A stretch of DNA of 64,000 nt from Agarophyton chilense (Eukaryota > Rhodophyta > Florideophyceae > Gracilariales > Gracilariaceae): the NCBI GenBank assembly GCA_030374765.1, contig JARGXX010000100.1:1364001-1428000 (forward strand), in the 5' to 3' direction. The notes beneath the pieces were generated by a model. That model was given only the letters and a program-made list of their open reading frames with translations. It did no database searches and was not told the DNA's origin. Shown in pieces: positions 21,708 to 32,646 of this stretch. The first letter of the stretch is position 1. Every line of letters starts with the position of its first letter. Position numbers and translations under genes: made by a program.

Positions 21708-22399
21708 CAGTGCGTTTCAAAAATATATCCTTTGACAAAAACTGCGCGAAAAAGACGTTTCATGTACTGTAGAGCACATTTTACACCAAATAAAACCAAA
21801 CAAGTCCAAAACACTTTTTCAAAAGTATATCCTTTATACAATCATTAGCTCTATTATGGCTCGTGGCCCGCCTCTTACACATTCTGAACAGCTACAAATC
21901 ATGGAATTAGTGGGTCAGGGTATGATTCCAACAGATATAGCGCGAAAACTCAAGCGCAGCCAAAACACAATCAGCAACTTCATAAAAAAACCCCGTTACA
22001 TACAGAACAAAGCGTCCAACTGTCCGACCTACGTCAATTTCTCCAGCCAATTAAGCGAGAAATATACCAAAACAAAAGTCTAAGAAAAAGTGGTTTAATA
22101 GTCTTAAGATGACGGTGATGGTATGATTTTCACTCTCCTGAACTCAATCCTACCATAAACATCCAGATAATGTTGGCCCGAATGGTGTATGAGCAATGAA
22201 AACAATTTGGTACAGTTTTTTAATTGAAATTCTGTATTAAAGATTGCTGGGAAAAGACTAACATTAATCCTATCACTCTTTTAATAGAATCATTGCCGAA
22301 GCGCTTTATAAGCGTTATTCAGACTAAAGAAGCTAAAATAAGCTACTGAAGTCGCGTTAGAATAAGAATAATGCAATAAAGGTTATGTTTTTGAAACAG
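21708..22399 (+). mobile_element. Deleted Tc1-type DNA transposon with double terminal repeats
   Basis: Flanked by TA on both sides (21706-21707 and 22400-22401). The left end cagtgcgtttcaaaaatata and the right end (read inward) ctgtttcaaaaacataacc are inverted repeats with a gap. A second copy of the end motif (cactttttcaaaagtatatc) lies about 100 bp inside the left end, giving the nested-repeat arrangement known from Tc1 elements of the Sleeping Beauty type. At 692 bp it is an internal deletion derivative of a 1.3-1.7 kb class. Confidence 0.85.
21856..22350 (+). pseudogene. Tc1 transposase, ends only
   Basis: The 75-residue frame at 21856-22083 is the N-terminal helix-turn-helix (MARGPPLTHSEQLQIMELVG, then DIARKLKRSQNTISNFIKKP), which binds the terminal repeats. 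After a gap lacking the first two catalytic aspartates, the C-terminus is recognisable (FHSPELNPTINIQIMLARMV, then FCIKDCWEKTNINPITLLIE, then LPKRFISVIQTK) in another frame with stops. The catalytic core is deleted, so it is non-functional. Confidence 0.85.
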
Positions 22400-22401
22400 T
22401 A

Positions 22402-22665
22402 TTGTTACTTAAAATTGTTTTCCATACTGATTTTGTTCGCTTTACTGTAGCCCAAACGTCGATTTTTGGAAATTTTGGGCATGGATATGATTTTGTCACA
22501 TATTTTCTGTTTTCGTCGCCAAGGTTTACATAGATGACATTTCTTTTTGTCTTTTCTACATTTTTGACAGGCGAATAACTCCAATTTGAAATGAAGGACT
22601 ACAAATCCGCCAGGGCGCCCAAAATGATCGCACTGGACCATCACTAAACCATCGCGCTTCCACTA
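22402..22665. other. Short spacer between Tc1 and MITE
   Basis: A minus-strand frame at 22644-22405 has a cysteine cluster (CQKCRKDKKKCHLCKPW) that resembles the C-terminal zinc region of piggyBac-type transposases. At 80 residues and without more support I cannot call it a gene. Confidence 0.3.
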
Positions 22666-22669
22666 CTAG

Positions 22670-23160
22670 TGTCTATGATTCCGAAGAATTGGCCCCACAT
22701 AAGGCCAACCTGACTTCATATGAGGCCAATTTTTCTCTTAGAAAGTAGCTGAAATACATTAAGGATTTAAAATTTTCAAATTTAGAGCGTTAAAGAAGTT
22801 TTTGAGTCTTCGACAGAAATAAAAACCACTCATCCTTATCATTGACGAAAAGACTCAGAAACTTGGACAAACATAGTTTTAAACTTTTTCTTTAAAACGA
22901 TATATTTATGGTGTAGTAAACTTATGTAGACGCAAGAATGACAGAAACAAAATATTTTAGCCTCAAGCGATCCTGGAGAAAAGGTCAAAAGTTTATATCT
23001 CGTTAAATCATCTAGTGTTGCATACTGCGAAGGTAGATGCCAAGGAAGGCAGAGGGCTCATTAATAAGTTACAGTTATGTAGAACTTGTAGATCTTACTT
23101 GTTGTGAAAGTAAAAAGAAATTAAAATAGGCCTTATATGAGGCCATAGGTCCAATGAACA
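22670..23160. mobile_element. MITE (491 bp) with CTAG target and GGCC palindromes
   Basis: Flanked by CTAG on both sides (22666-22669 and 23161-23164). Ends are inverted: tgtctatgattccgaagaat on the left, tgttcattggacctatggcc read inward on the right. Just inside each end are degenerate copies of the palindrome GGCCTCATATGAGGCC (ggccccacataaggcc and cttcatatgaggcc on the left, ggccttatatgaggcc on the right). The interior is AT-rich, non-coding, and aligns along its length with 60851-61350. The termini also match those of the 3.7-kb piggyBac-like element at 34141-37802, the likely source of transposase. Confidence 0.85.
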
Positions 23161-23164
23161 CTAG

Positions 23165-25327
23165 AGCTCTTACGTAAAACACGCTTTGACAAGTTGGTTT
23201 ATATTACCTACTCGCACCCTACTTGTGGACGCCATTTTCTGGGCTGCTAATGGCGCGGGTGGTGACAGACCCAGTAGAACGAAATGCCAGGGGGTACCAG
23301 ACTACAACCGTAGACAAAACGACAAAGGCCGGCGGAAACGGCCAACCAGTAAAGGCCCAGGGAGCACTAACAAACGATACAACCACTCCGAAGAACACCT
23401 ACGAGCGCCCGCAAGCCATTGCAGGGCTGCACTCGTAGTGGGGAAAGGTTGATGCTAAAGACGGCGGGAGACCAAGCCGCCAAGGAAAGTGAAACGGGGA
23501 AGCAGGACAGAGAGAGAAACGGTTGATGGCAAAAGAGGCCCGGACAGGGCTGAGAGAAGTGAGGGTGCCCCAGCAGCTTCTGGGGAAAAGTGGTCTCTCC
23601 CCCCAGAGTTGGCGCCGACGCGCTCGGCTCGGGGGTTTATATAGACGATCAGAATATTGCATAAACTCCACTTATGCATAAGACAAAGCCCAAAAGCTAC
23701 ACCCATAGCCTTGAATTTGGGACGTCTTCTAGTAGACCTCCCTAGGAAAGGCTCTGTCTATTCTGATGACGTCTATATAATACGTGGTTAGAATCTGGAA
23801 TCACCAGTTCCACCGTTTCATCCAAACATGAATCCTACAACCTTGATTCGAGAGATGACCTGACGACGATACCGACTCATCCAGCCGCGAGCCGGTATAC
23901 GCGCTGGTGTTGGACCTTGAAGCCGAAGAATTGGACAGTGAAGTGGACCAGAGCGTCACCCATGCGTCCGTGGAAGCGTTCGTACACCAGTTCCAACTGG
24001 TCGTGGACGACGGTATGGCTGGCCACCCTCAACCTGACAACGCGTTCGAAGTCGACGCAGTGCGTTGCGGCGACGCAGCCTGCTTGGGCGACGCAGCGCG
24101 GTTGGGCAGACGACGCTGTGAGAGGGACGGAGGCGGTGGAGGCGAAGGCCGCGAAGGCGGAGGCCATGGAGGCGGACAACAAAGAGGCGGAAGAGGCTGT
24201 TGGGGCGCAGACAAGGGAGGGGGTTCATGCGCGCTGCGACGGCAGAGCGACGATGGGGCGCTTAACGAAGCGTGGCAGGTTGGTGATGCGGGCGCAAGGG
24301 TGGCCGAAAGCTGCGACGACAGCGGGGAGCCAGACGGTGCTGGGGGGAGGCGGTGGCCGAGGAAGAAGGGGCAAACGGAGGAAGACGGAGATGGCGCCGC
24401 GGACGGTCGCGGCGCCTTCTTGGGTGATGGAGACCGGTAAGGGCGTCTGGCCGGTTTTGGAACGGGGTGGTGTGTTTTGAAGCGAATCTCAATCTCGAGA
24501 TTCGCTTCCACTTCCACCATCCCAACTGGCCGTTCCACACCAACCAATCATCGGTGTGGAAGTCCCAGGTGCAGGGACAGGGGGATTGCTCCGGTCCACA
24601 GGACAGGTACCGGAAGACATCCCCCTGTCTTTGCTGGGCGGTTACAGAATAGACACAGCCAAGTTCTCTGCTGCCAACGAAATACATTTTCAGGCACTGC
24701 TGAAGTTGTAGTCGAGTAGATCCATTAGAGCACTAAGACACAGCCCTGGTACTCTTGGTAATCATGAAACAGGCACAGCGTGGTTTGCTGCTCCCAAAAG
24801 AAAACAATATCGTGCCCATCCCAAAGTTGTATTCATGTAGTAAAACCCCGAGCACAGCCCGAAGATTTAGTTATGTAGCGCAATCAGTGAGCACAGCCCA
24901 CTGTATTGCATCGCATAAGAGCACAAGGACACAGCACTTGATCTCTTGCTAACAGAAGCAGCCAAGTTTTCTGGATAACTCAACGACATTTTTTCTTTGA
25001 CAATAATTCAACAAAGGAGACAACATCGCTACAAAAACGAGATATGCTTGTTTGGGTACAAGATAAGGTTCTGTATTGAAAATCAAAGAAAAGAAATGAA
25101 TTGTGTTAGAGTCTGAATCCACGGCTGTACCCATCGGAATTCAGTGTATTTTTGTTTTTATGAAAGATCTAAAACCAAAAATTATGATCTAAATTCAAAG
25201 ATTATGATCTAAATTCAATAGATTATGCTTAGCCAGAACTTGAAATAGTGAACGTTAATAAAAAATCATTACCAGTTTTACTCAAAGTTTGAGGAACAAT
25301 TAAGTTTAATTAGCAGTTCAGCCGTGG
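23165..25327. other. Low-gene stretch with GC-rich block
   Basis: Bases 23200-23680 carry a minus-strand TATA-like tatataaa (about 23637-23644) followed by a GC-rich leader. This might be the 5' part of an LTR or gene cut by the MITE, but no CDS follows. Bases 23880-24550 are GC-rich with long overlapping frames on both strands. The minus-strand frame (FERVVRLRVASHTVVHDQLE) and the Pro-rich frame upstream look vaguely Gag-like, but I cannot confirm them. At 24650-24950 the phrase cacagcc recurs at irregular spacing, and at 25180-25220 a 20-bp unit (attatgatctaaattcaaag) is repeated. Confidence 0.35.
24479..24508. repeat. Perfect 12-bp inverted repeat
   Basis: GAAGCGAATCTC and GAGATTCGCTTC are separated by six bases (aatctc). 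It could form a hairpin, but no adjacent gene boundary explains it. Confidence 0.7.
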
Positions 25328-25403
25328 ATCTGTACCACTGCGTGACGAAAGATTGCAGGATGTCCGATCTGTACCGCTACGTGACGAAAGATTGTAGGCC
25401 GCT
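25328..25403. repeat. Direct repeat, 33-bp unit at 43-bp spacing
   Basis: gatctgtaccactgcgtgac with gaaagattgcagg at 25328 recurs as gatctgtaccgctacgtgac with gaaagattgtagg at 25371. A related inverted piece (tacgtcacgcagcgtac) follows near 25410. It lies next to the end of a Tc1 remnant and may be a terminal-repeat fossil. Confidence 0.6.
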
Positions 25404-25499
25404 TACACCCTTACGTCACGCAGCGTACCTGCGACGCTCTCTCCTACATGCATAAAACAGTGCAGCACTACCAATCTAGACCACGAAAATTAAACGCGC

Positions 25500-26200
25500 A
25501 CAAGCTTTTTATGAGCTCACTGCGACTTTTTTAATATCTTGTAGGGTCTCCGTTTGTGTGAATGGCAGCTAGAAGACGTTTCTAAAGGCCGTTATATAAC
25601 TTAAGGAGGTAATCATTGTCCAAGTTCTTCCCAATCTCTATCATGATAGCCTTCAGCTGTTCCACTGGTTCTAACTGTTTATATCTAGCGTACACTTTAC
25701 GAGCCATCTGCCCTCAAACATTCTCTATTATATTTAGATCAGACGAATTTTCTGGCCACGGTAGAAGAGCAACACGCTTCTGTACTAGCCATTTACGCGT
25801 AAGGTTTGCGGTGTGAATTGATGCATTCTCCTGTTGAAAAAAAAAGATATACAATTCTCCAAACGTTTCAGGAACAAGCTGCAACAACCCCTGTTCCAAA
25901 GTGTTGCAATACATTACGGCAATCTGTTTTCCATGAAAAAAGATTAGCTTGGACACCCCATGAATTGAACTAGCTCCTCATACCATGAAAGATCCACCTC
26001 CATTTAGACTGGTAAAAAAAGACGAGGTTCTTTGTTTAACTCGTGCCAATAATATGCCAATCCGTCCGGCCCATCCAGGTTGAACTTCATGATAAAGCCG
26101 GGTGATTACAAGATTCATGTCGGAGAAAGATCTAACCTCTTTTTCAGATTATAAACTGTTGAAGACAGTTACGTGTGGTGCTCGGTATCTAAATTTGATG
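25500..26200 (-). pseudogene. Tc1-type transposase remnant A
   Basis: Reading the minus strand from about 26080 downwards, the Tc1 transposase core appears in fragments: KFNLDGPDGLAYYWHELNKE, then LNGGGSFMV, then SKLIFFHGKQIAVMYCNTLE (from 25956), then QQENASIHTANLTRKWLVQK and LLPWPENSSDLNIIENV, then ARYKQLEPVEQLKAIMIEIG. These correspond to the two catalytic aspartate regions and the conserved SPDLNPIEN block. Stops and frameshifts interrupt it. The N-terminal helix-turn-helix was not found. Confidence 0.85.
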
Positions 26201-26539
26201 AATCTTCGTAAAAAAAAACCTCACATGCTGTCAGGTGTAATATGCAGATCGCTCTGTGACATACATCGCGCGTAGTAAAAGGAATAGTTGATCGATAACG
26301 AACAGGCAAGAACTAAATACAGTCAACAAGAATTCAAGAAATCAAACCAGACGATAGCTTGTTTTCTCTTGGTCCGTAGGCAGACGCAGCTAGGCTCCCA
26401 CCATCCACGACACGTTTGTGCGTGGAACCACTTCGTAAAATGATAAATCTTGGCTATGAAACAATTACATTCTGTGTTTCAAACAGCAAACGAAGTGTTT
26501 TAATCTCAGTAAAATTTTATAACTGCAAGCATACAGTAG
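26201..26539. other. Spacer between two Tc1 remnants
   Basis: AT-rich, no coding signal. I could not recognise terminal repeats here. Confidence 0.4.
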
Positions 26540-27290
26540 TTACGATTGTGGTTTACTAATTGCTCGTCATAGGTTTTCTCTTTTCGTGAACAGTAATGAG
26601 ACGCTTTAATATAGATTTGTACGGGTTCTTCAACAGCTCAACCGGCATGGTCTCCCACACATCACCAATTTGATGGGCCATCTCCTTCACAGTGTTAAGC
26701 TGCCTGTGTTCTGCGTATACACGCTCGGCCGGCCAGGTCTAGACATTCCCAATTATGTTCAGGTCCGGACTTTTGGCAGGCCAGTCCAAAACTTCTACAT
26801 TCTTCTCTTTTAACCAGTTTATGGTCGCATTTGCACGATGAGTACTAGCTCCATTGTGCACAAAGATCCAATTCTCTCCCACAGGGCAGAAGAAAAAGAT
26901 AAAAGATCATTTCCAAGGGTTTCAAAATAGAGTTTTGCATTTATTGTGCCATCAAACACGACAATATTTCCACTACCATAATAAGATACAACGGCCCAAA
27001 TCATCACTGAATTTCCTCCTTGCACCCTTCGCGAGAAAATTTCTAATTCCTTCCTCAAATTTTAACAACGAGCAGCAAGGCCGTCCGGACCATCAAGGTT
27101 AAAATTTCTTGTCAGAGAAAAAACCATTTTTCACTGAATAGCTTCCCATAAGAGCATCTCTTTTGCCCATTTTATACGATTATTTTCGTTTTTTGGGTCA
27201 TATAAATACCTCTCTTTATGATGTTATACTTCAGATATGGAACGCCTTTTAGAAATTGCTGCACCGTCTGCACCCCAATTCTAAGGCACG
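26540..27290 (-). pseudogene. Tc1-type transposase remnant B, a different subfamily
   Basis: From about 27290 downwards the minus strand reads CLRIGVQTVQQFLKGVPYLK, then a FNLDGPDG block near 27090, then RRVQGGNSVMIWAVVSYYGS (27058-26819), then HNGASTHRANATINWLKEKN, then LDWPAKSPDLNIIGNV and VKEMAHQIGDVWETMPVELL. This covers most of a Tc1 catalytic domain with few stops. It differs from remnant A at most positions, so the two are separate insertions. Its upstream edge abuts the protease end of the Gypsy-like relic near 27290. Confidence 0.85.
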
Positions 27291-30046
27291 TCGACCATGT
27301 CAAAATGGGTTTAATCATTAAGTTGGGACCAGCTCCTGTGTCGAGAACAGATAATTAACCAACCATAAGTTGGTCCGACAGTCCAAGATAAGCGTAAATC
27401 TTAAAGTAATGCTTCGCCATCACTAAAGCCCGATCCGGGATACGCTTATTGCGGGATCATATTCATGAACGACGCATGACACCAGAGTGTGTAGAGCTCG
27501 CGTCTGAGTCTGCAACCTGCCTCGAGAGCACTCTAACTGGAGAGCGAGGCAGGAGCGTCTTGGGCGCCGAATGTTTCAACTCTGAGGGCGCCCCTACCGT
27601 GGAGGAGACTCCCAAAGCTAGTTTTTCAAAGGCGCTGGAGAGGAATTTCCTCCGTCTGAGGTATGCGATACCTCCGTTTCAAGAGCTTTGCAGTTCACCG
27701 AGGACTATTTCGAAGCCGTTACCAGTTGGGGGGTTTGAGAAATCAAAACCGGTAAAAAGAGCGACGTAACCTGCTGATAGGTCAAAATCGGCACATGAGC
27801 GCGTTCTTCATCGGTCAAGGATTCATATGCATTGATAATATTCGATGTATCTTCTACCCAGAATGTACAGTTCTTTGAAAAATGACCGCGATAATAGCAA
27901 ATGTGGCATATTATCGTGGACAAATCGATTGGTGGAAGGCTGTCCATCCGACGTTGCGGATTATTGTTATCCCGCCGTCGGGGTCGATTTAACCTCTTTG
28001 TCCATTCGCTCGGGAGAGCTTCGCTGCCTGAACGGGATTTCTAGTAGTGTACAGTGTCGGGTCTTCCTCAAAGGATACTGAGGTAGACGGAAACTCCGTA
28101 GTAAGGCAATAATGGCGACCGTCGCTCTGTGCGAAATGCACATTATCCGCGTTGCGGTCTTCCGGGGAACGGCGTACCAAAGAAAGTGATGGTGAACTCT
28201 CCATATGGAGTGCCTTATAGATTCGAACTCTGTGACCCCGCTTGGCCCTGAAAGCGTCTTCTTTATCTTGAGAAAATTGAAAAAGTTTTACGTAGGAGAT
28301 CTTTCGATTGAATTCCCGAGGAAGGATCTCGAGGGTTTGTATAGCGGGGTCTAAGCCATTCAAAAAACGTAGTGCATCGTTCCAAAGAAGAATAGACATT
28401 ACCACAACGGCAGAGAGCCTTATTCAAATGAGTTGAATACAGCGTTTCCGATCCTCCGGACTTCTCTTTCGTATCACGCAACGCCAGTATTGCATATGGT
28501 ATAGGATTTATAGTAGCATATGACCTGAGTAAGTAATGAACCGCTTCGTGCTAACATCTAACTGCTCCATCCGAGACTCGCGAAGTACCGCGGACAGCAG
28601 TGAGCTGATCTGCAGTCAATACTATTAGAAACGACCATTGGGCCATGAAAGACCGCGCTTCACTCAAACAGGGTATATCGGCCTCCGTTTCGTGACGGAG
28701 GCCGATATAGTCGGTTTACGGGCCCAGAAATCTAGCATCAAGATTGGGTCTTCACCACTGAAAATGTGTTTCTTCAGCGTGGGGTCCATTCGCTTAATGC
28801 AATCTTTAACGCGGCCTGTCTCACGGCTAGTACGATCCAACGATGAATCGTCGAGTCGATAGTATCGATATGACAGAAGTTGCGGATAAAGCGGATTCGG
28901 AGCCTTCATATCCTTGAGCCCAATGTGCTTTCTGCCGTTTTCACGGGAAGTAATGGCTCCATGAGTGGCATATGTCTTTTTAGACCTAGTAAGTTCATTA
29001 CGAAGACTCCCATATCCCGCGTGGGACGAAGCAGACGACGATGACCACAAACTATCGGAATCTGAATCAGACGAATCCAGATTGTTATCAAAACGCTTCT
29101 GGTGTTTTGGACGAGTCTTTTTCGAAGAACAGTGGGCAATATCTCTTAGACGGGCACCTGCTTCCGCTTTGGCGGCGAATTCTTCGTCAGTGCGAAACGT
29201 AGCTTCAATTGTCAGGATGCGGCCATCCAAACGTTGGAACATTGTTAATTATGCGAGCAATCCTATCTGTTACAGTATCATATCTATCTTTTCGGGCCAT
29301 TCACAAAGCCGTAGGTAGCAAATTCAGTAGTTTGAATTAGTAGATTGATAGCTGTCTCTGGCCTTGCAAGAGAACCACAATCATGGCTGTTAGATCAGAC
29401 CCAACGAGAGCGAACAAGGCGCAGTCGTCTGGAACGCGACCCACGCCGTTGCAGTCGACAGTTCCTCGCTGCAGTAAAATACAAGATAAAAGCCTGCTCT
29501 CCTTGGCAGACCTTGGAGAGCGGGAGGGAGCTTTGGGAGTAGTCTTCCAAGGGCTTTGCGCCTTCTCTTTTGGCCTGACCCCACTGCGCGCGTAGGATCT
29601 CGTCCCCCGTAGCGCTCGCGAGCAACAAACATCTTCTTCAAAGCCTCGAAACGAGTAGCCACATTGGACAAAAGCATAGTACGGGCTCCAAAACGTTCCA
29701 GAATGGAATTGATATCCTTACGCATGATTTGTTACTCAATACTCACAACCCTTATCTGGGATTCGTCTAAACGAGCTCTAAGAAACTGGATATCCTTCAT
29801 GTGCTCTGTGTTAGAGAAATATAAGACCTGAATATGGGCTTTAAACTCATGGCATTTATCTAACATAAGATTCGATCGGGTATAATCCTCAGCAGCCACA
29901 CCAACTAGGGTAGCTGGAACATCTGAAGGATTCTGCCGTTCGGGGGACGCAGTGGTTCCTACATGAGATTCTGTAGGCGCTATCCTTGATGGACGTTTAC
30001 CACTCTTCTTAAAGTCATGAAGATATCCTTGCGAGTGGCCAACCAT
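27290..30046 (-). pseudogene. Gypsy-like retrotransposon gag and protease, decayed
   Basis: The minus strand starts at ATG 30046 (MVGHSQGYLHDFKKSGKRPS). One in-frame stop near 29730 splits the N-terminal part (30046-29732 and 29725-29390), which includes a helical segment (DKCHEFKAHIQVLYFSNTEH). Further pieces at 29242-28664 and 28481-27989 carry a Gag core (VKDCIKRMDPTLKKHIFSGE, DPILMLDF). A zinc knuckle (CHICYYRGHFSKNC) lies at 27947-27705. A protease-type VLDTGAGPNL follows near 27320. The order Gag, knuckle, DTGA protease fits Ty3/Gypsy rather than Copia. No reverse transcriptase is found, because a Tc1 remnant replaces the sequence below 27290. There are multiple frameshifts. Assignment to Gypsy is moderate; the retroelement Gag-protease nature is firm. 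Confidence 0.75.
28674..28709. repeat. Perfect 15-bp inverted repeat inside gag
   Basis: tatatcggcctccgt and acggaggccgatata flank a 6-base loop (ttcgtg). It sits exactly where the Gag frame breaks (after DPILMLDF), so one arm is probably a mutation-generated copy of the other. Confidence 0.9.
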
Positions 30047-30192
30047 TATAATAAATCAACAGATGAACCAACGGTAATCAAACTGAGCAAAGCAAATCCA
30101 AACAAAAACAAAAGTGATCCATTTCGGAAAAAACAGCAGAAATCGATATCACACAACCAATCTAGCCAACCTGTAACATACAATTAACAAAA

Positions 30193-30214
30193 CCCGTTCA
30201 AAGACGGGAGACCA
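30193..30214 (-). promoter_or_regulatory. Possible primer-binding site of the Gypsy-like element
   Basis: On the minus strand, TGGTCTCCCG follows ...gatctacatt, a plausible LTR end. The plus strand reads cccgttcaaagacgggagac then ca, which looks like a tRNA T-arm and CCA end. It lies about 150 bp before the gag ATG. The LTR itself was not delimited. Confidence 0.4.
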
Positions 30215-31605
30215 AATGTAGATCTATGACCAACGACGGGAAGTGCTCTATGGGACATTCAAAACCCACTCTCGAAGAGAGGCAGAACAGAGGCAAGAGC
30301 CCTTGTGACTACACAGATGTGGGCGTAGCTCCACGTGAATTTTAAGTAAACCTACGAATCTGAAAGAACAAGGCAGCAAGGAGTCCAAGGATGACGGCGG
30401 TGTGTCATCCAAAGGGAAATTGGCCGGAGACTCGTGTTGAGCAAGAACTGTAACACGCAAAAGAATACCCAATACTGGGGCGTCGGTTTTGCCTGGTCAG
30501 TGAAAGAAACATAGTAAATAACAAAACATAAAACGTAAAGACCAATGGTTTGTATGTATCACAGTCCTATCCTTAATGGGACCGGTTGGATAGCACAGTC
30601 ATACTCACGGAAGCTTCTCCAAGAACGAGGTTGTGAAGGAGCGATGAGAACGGTTGAGCCCTGTAAGCCACCGGGCCCTGAGGTCTCTTTCAGGCGACAC
30701 ATGGACGGGTCGACCTTACGTGGACTCATGTATACTATTAATTTATTTTAATTAGTGTTATACATTAGCGTTACAGTGCCGGGGATATCTCAGCGCCTCG
30801 CCAGTCCTATTTACTTGACTCGAGTGACGCTTCTCCCTTAGAGTACGGTAGGCACCGTTAGGATACTTAAAAAGCCCTCTTTGGTATATTAGGTCCACCC
30901 TTTGGTCTTTAAACCATATTTTCCGTAGCTCCAACCGATAGGACTACGCAGTAAACGCCAGCTTATTGCACCAAGTACTCTGCGAGTGCCGCCGTCAAGG
31001 ATTCGAACCTTACGACCCGCTCTACCACGCTATTACCGGCCGAGACTCGTACGCTGACTCAACAGTCATTGTGTTACAGAGGTAAAGCTCTCCCTCAAGC
31101 AAACCAGGTCACTGCTGAACACGGGTTGACTTTACAAAGTAGGAGGCAGTCGTGAGCTTGCCTCTACTAAACACTGTTATACAGAATGGCTGTGTGGAAG
31201 TATATAAATATATGGATTGCCACACGTGAGCTGTGCCACTCCTGGTAGTGTACGCAAATGCAAAAGTGTACTAAACTATAAATAATATTCTGTAATTAAG
31301 ATCCCACCATTTCAGGTCCACAGTACATCCCATACTCATATCGTGAGCCCTTCGTCGTTAGGAGATAATCATAAGTCATGAAACGCATCATCTCTATCAG
31401 AGCCACTAAGGTGCATTGCAATACACATATTGTCTCTAACTCAAAGGAGATCCCTGGTAATACCCTCCTACTATATTTACTACTCTGTCAGGGCTCGGCC
31501 GCCTCAGTTTTCAGCTCGATCCCTTTCATGTTCCAAACCAGACATTACCATCGCTGTGCGTTAATACGACCCATGCGGAGCCAAATGTAGACGCACTGGT
31601 ATCAA
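30215..31605. other. Non-coding stretch upstream of Gypsy-like gag
   Basis: Probably includes the decayed 5' LTR of that element, but I found no matching second LTR. A tRNA-like piece lies at 30987-31042. Near 31590 the minus strand reads gtctacatttggctccg, resembling the LTR-to-primer-site junction at 30214 and hinting at another old element. Confidence 0.35.
30987..31042 (-). other. tRNA-like fragment lacking the anticodon arm
   Basis: The minus strand has a D-arm-like tagcgtggtagagcg and a perfect B-box ggttcgaatcc with a following ggcggc acceptor-like end, but only about 8 bases lie between them. An anticodon arm cannot fit, so it is not a functional tRNA. It may be a deleted tRNA or the head of a SINE. 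Confidence 0.45.
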
Positions 31606-32080
31606 ATGTGGTCTTGTGGAGTGGAAAACGGCTTTCTGACGGCGTTGAACAATTCTCAACCGGCTCTGATTTCACGTTTCTTGCTCATTTCAAATACAAT
31701 CTCAATACTAGCTTTTTTTCCTAACCCTACAGTAAAACCAACAACAGACAAATACGGAAACCGCTCCGTTCTCTATTGGAGGTTCTTGGCATGGTACTTT
31801 GGTGTCTTCGTAGCAGTAATGCCATGTATTCCCTATGCCCTATCTTTTGAAACCATTCCATCTACTTCGAGCGACTGGTTAAAACTGGGAATTAGTGTAT
31901 TGTGCGACATAATGCGGTCAAATTTCATACCACTGGCGCGGATAGAGTGGTCATCGGCGTCCGAAATTGCATCATCCACCAACATTTTGTCCCAAGAGCG
32001 ACCGTTAAAAGCGAAATATTTGCACGGCGTGTTTGGCGTCATCGATTGCGAACAATTGCTATCTTCCTAACCAGAAGAGA
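31606..32080 (-). pseudogene. Decayed coding-like region, family unknown
   Basis: A plus-strand frame of 154 codons exists (31606-32070), but the opposite strand looks more protein-like: a frame at 32042-31833 (FNGRSWDKMLVDDAISDADD, then MKFDRIMSHNTLIP) continues past two or three stops with well-mixed residues (FPYLSVVGFTVGLGKKASIE). I do not recognise the family. Its place next to a Myb-like transposon gene suggests the second gene of a two-gene DNA transposon, which is inference. Confidence 0.3.
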
Positions 32081-32646
32081 GCCGGGTACAGAATGCGTTT
32101 TTTAATGGGTTTACGAAAGGAGTTGAAGTGGAAACCCCTCTTCGTTTGGAACTTTCACGGAGAACTAAGTCACGCTGCTAAGAGCGTGGCACGATTCCAA
32201 AATTTCCGGCGTTTTTTGTCTCTACTGGCCTCCACTTTCAAAAGAAATGACTACAAATGGGTTTTCTTTGTTGGGTGACAGCGCATTTGCTTGTAACATG
32301 ACTGTTAAAAATGGAAGATTAGTGCGATTGCGCAAAGCGAACGAAAAATACGTGTCAATGTCTATTGAAAAAGACGCAATAGATATGATTTTGCACAAAA
32401 TTTACACGTCTAGAATACAAACTGCAGAATGTGGGTTCGAGCACTCTGAACTTCTTTTACACTACTAACGCACTTACTTCCAGCTGATCCATGGCATTGT
32501 CTTCGCATTATCGCAAAGTTCTGTCATCTCATAAATTCTAGGTCTCGAACAATTGGCCACAACCATATTTGGACTGTACATCCTTTGTACTAGTGTGTGA
32601 ATGAGAGGCAAACGCACGAAATGGGTTAGCCATAGGATACGATGCA

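Noticed and set aside
23907-24480. Overlapping Gly/Ala-rich frames of 177 and 187 codons
   Set aside because: They overlap each other and long minus-strand frames in GC-rich DNA, show low complexity and have no recognisable domain.
27449-27769. A 106-codon plus-strand frame
   Set aside because: It lies antisense to the zinc knuckle-to-protease part of the Gypsy-like gag, which explains its protein-like look.
31606-32070. Plus-strand 154-codon frame as a membrane protein gene
   Set aside because: The hydrophobic look arises from the antisense of a more protein-like, charged minus-strand frame; no start context or family supports it.
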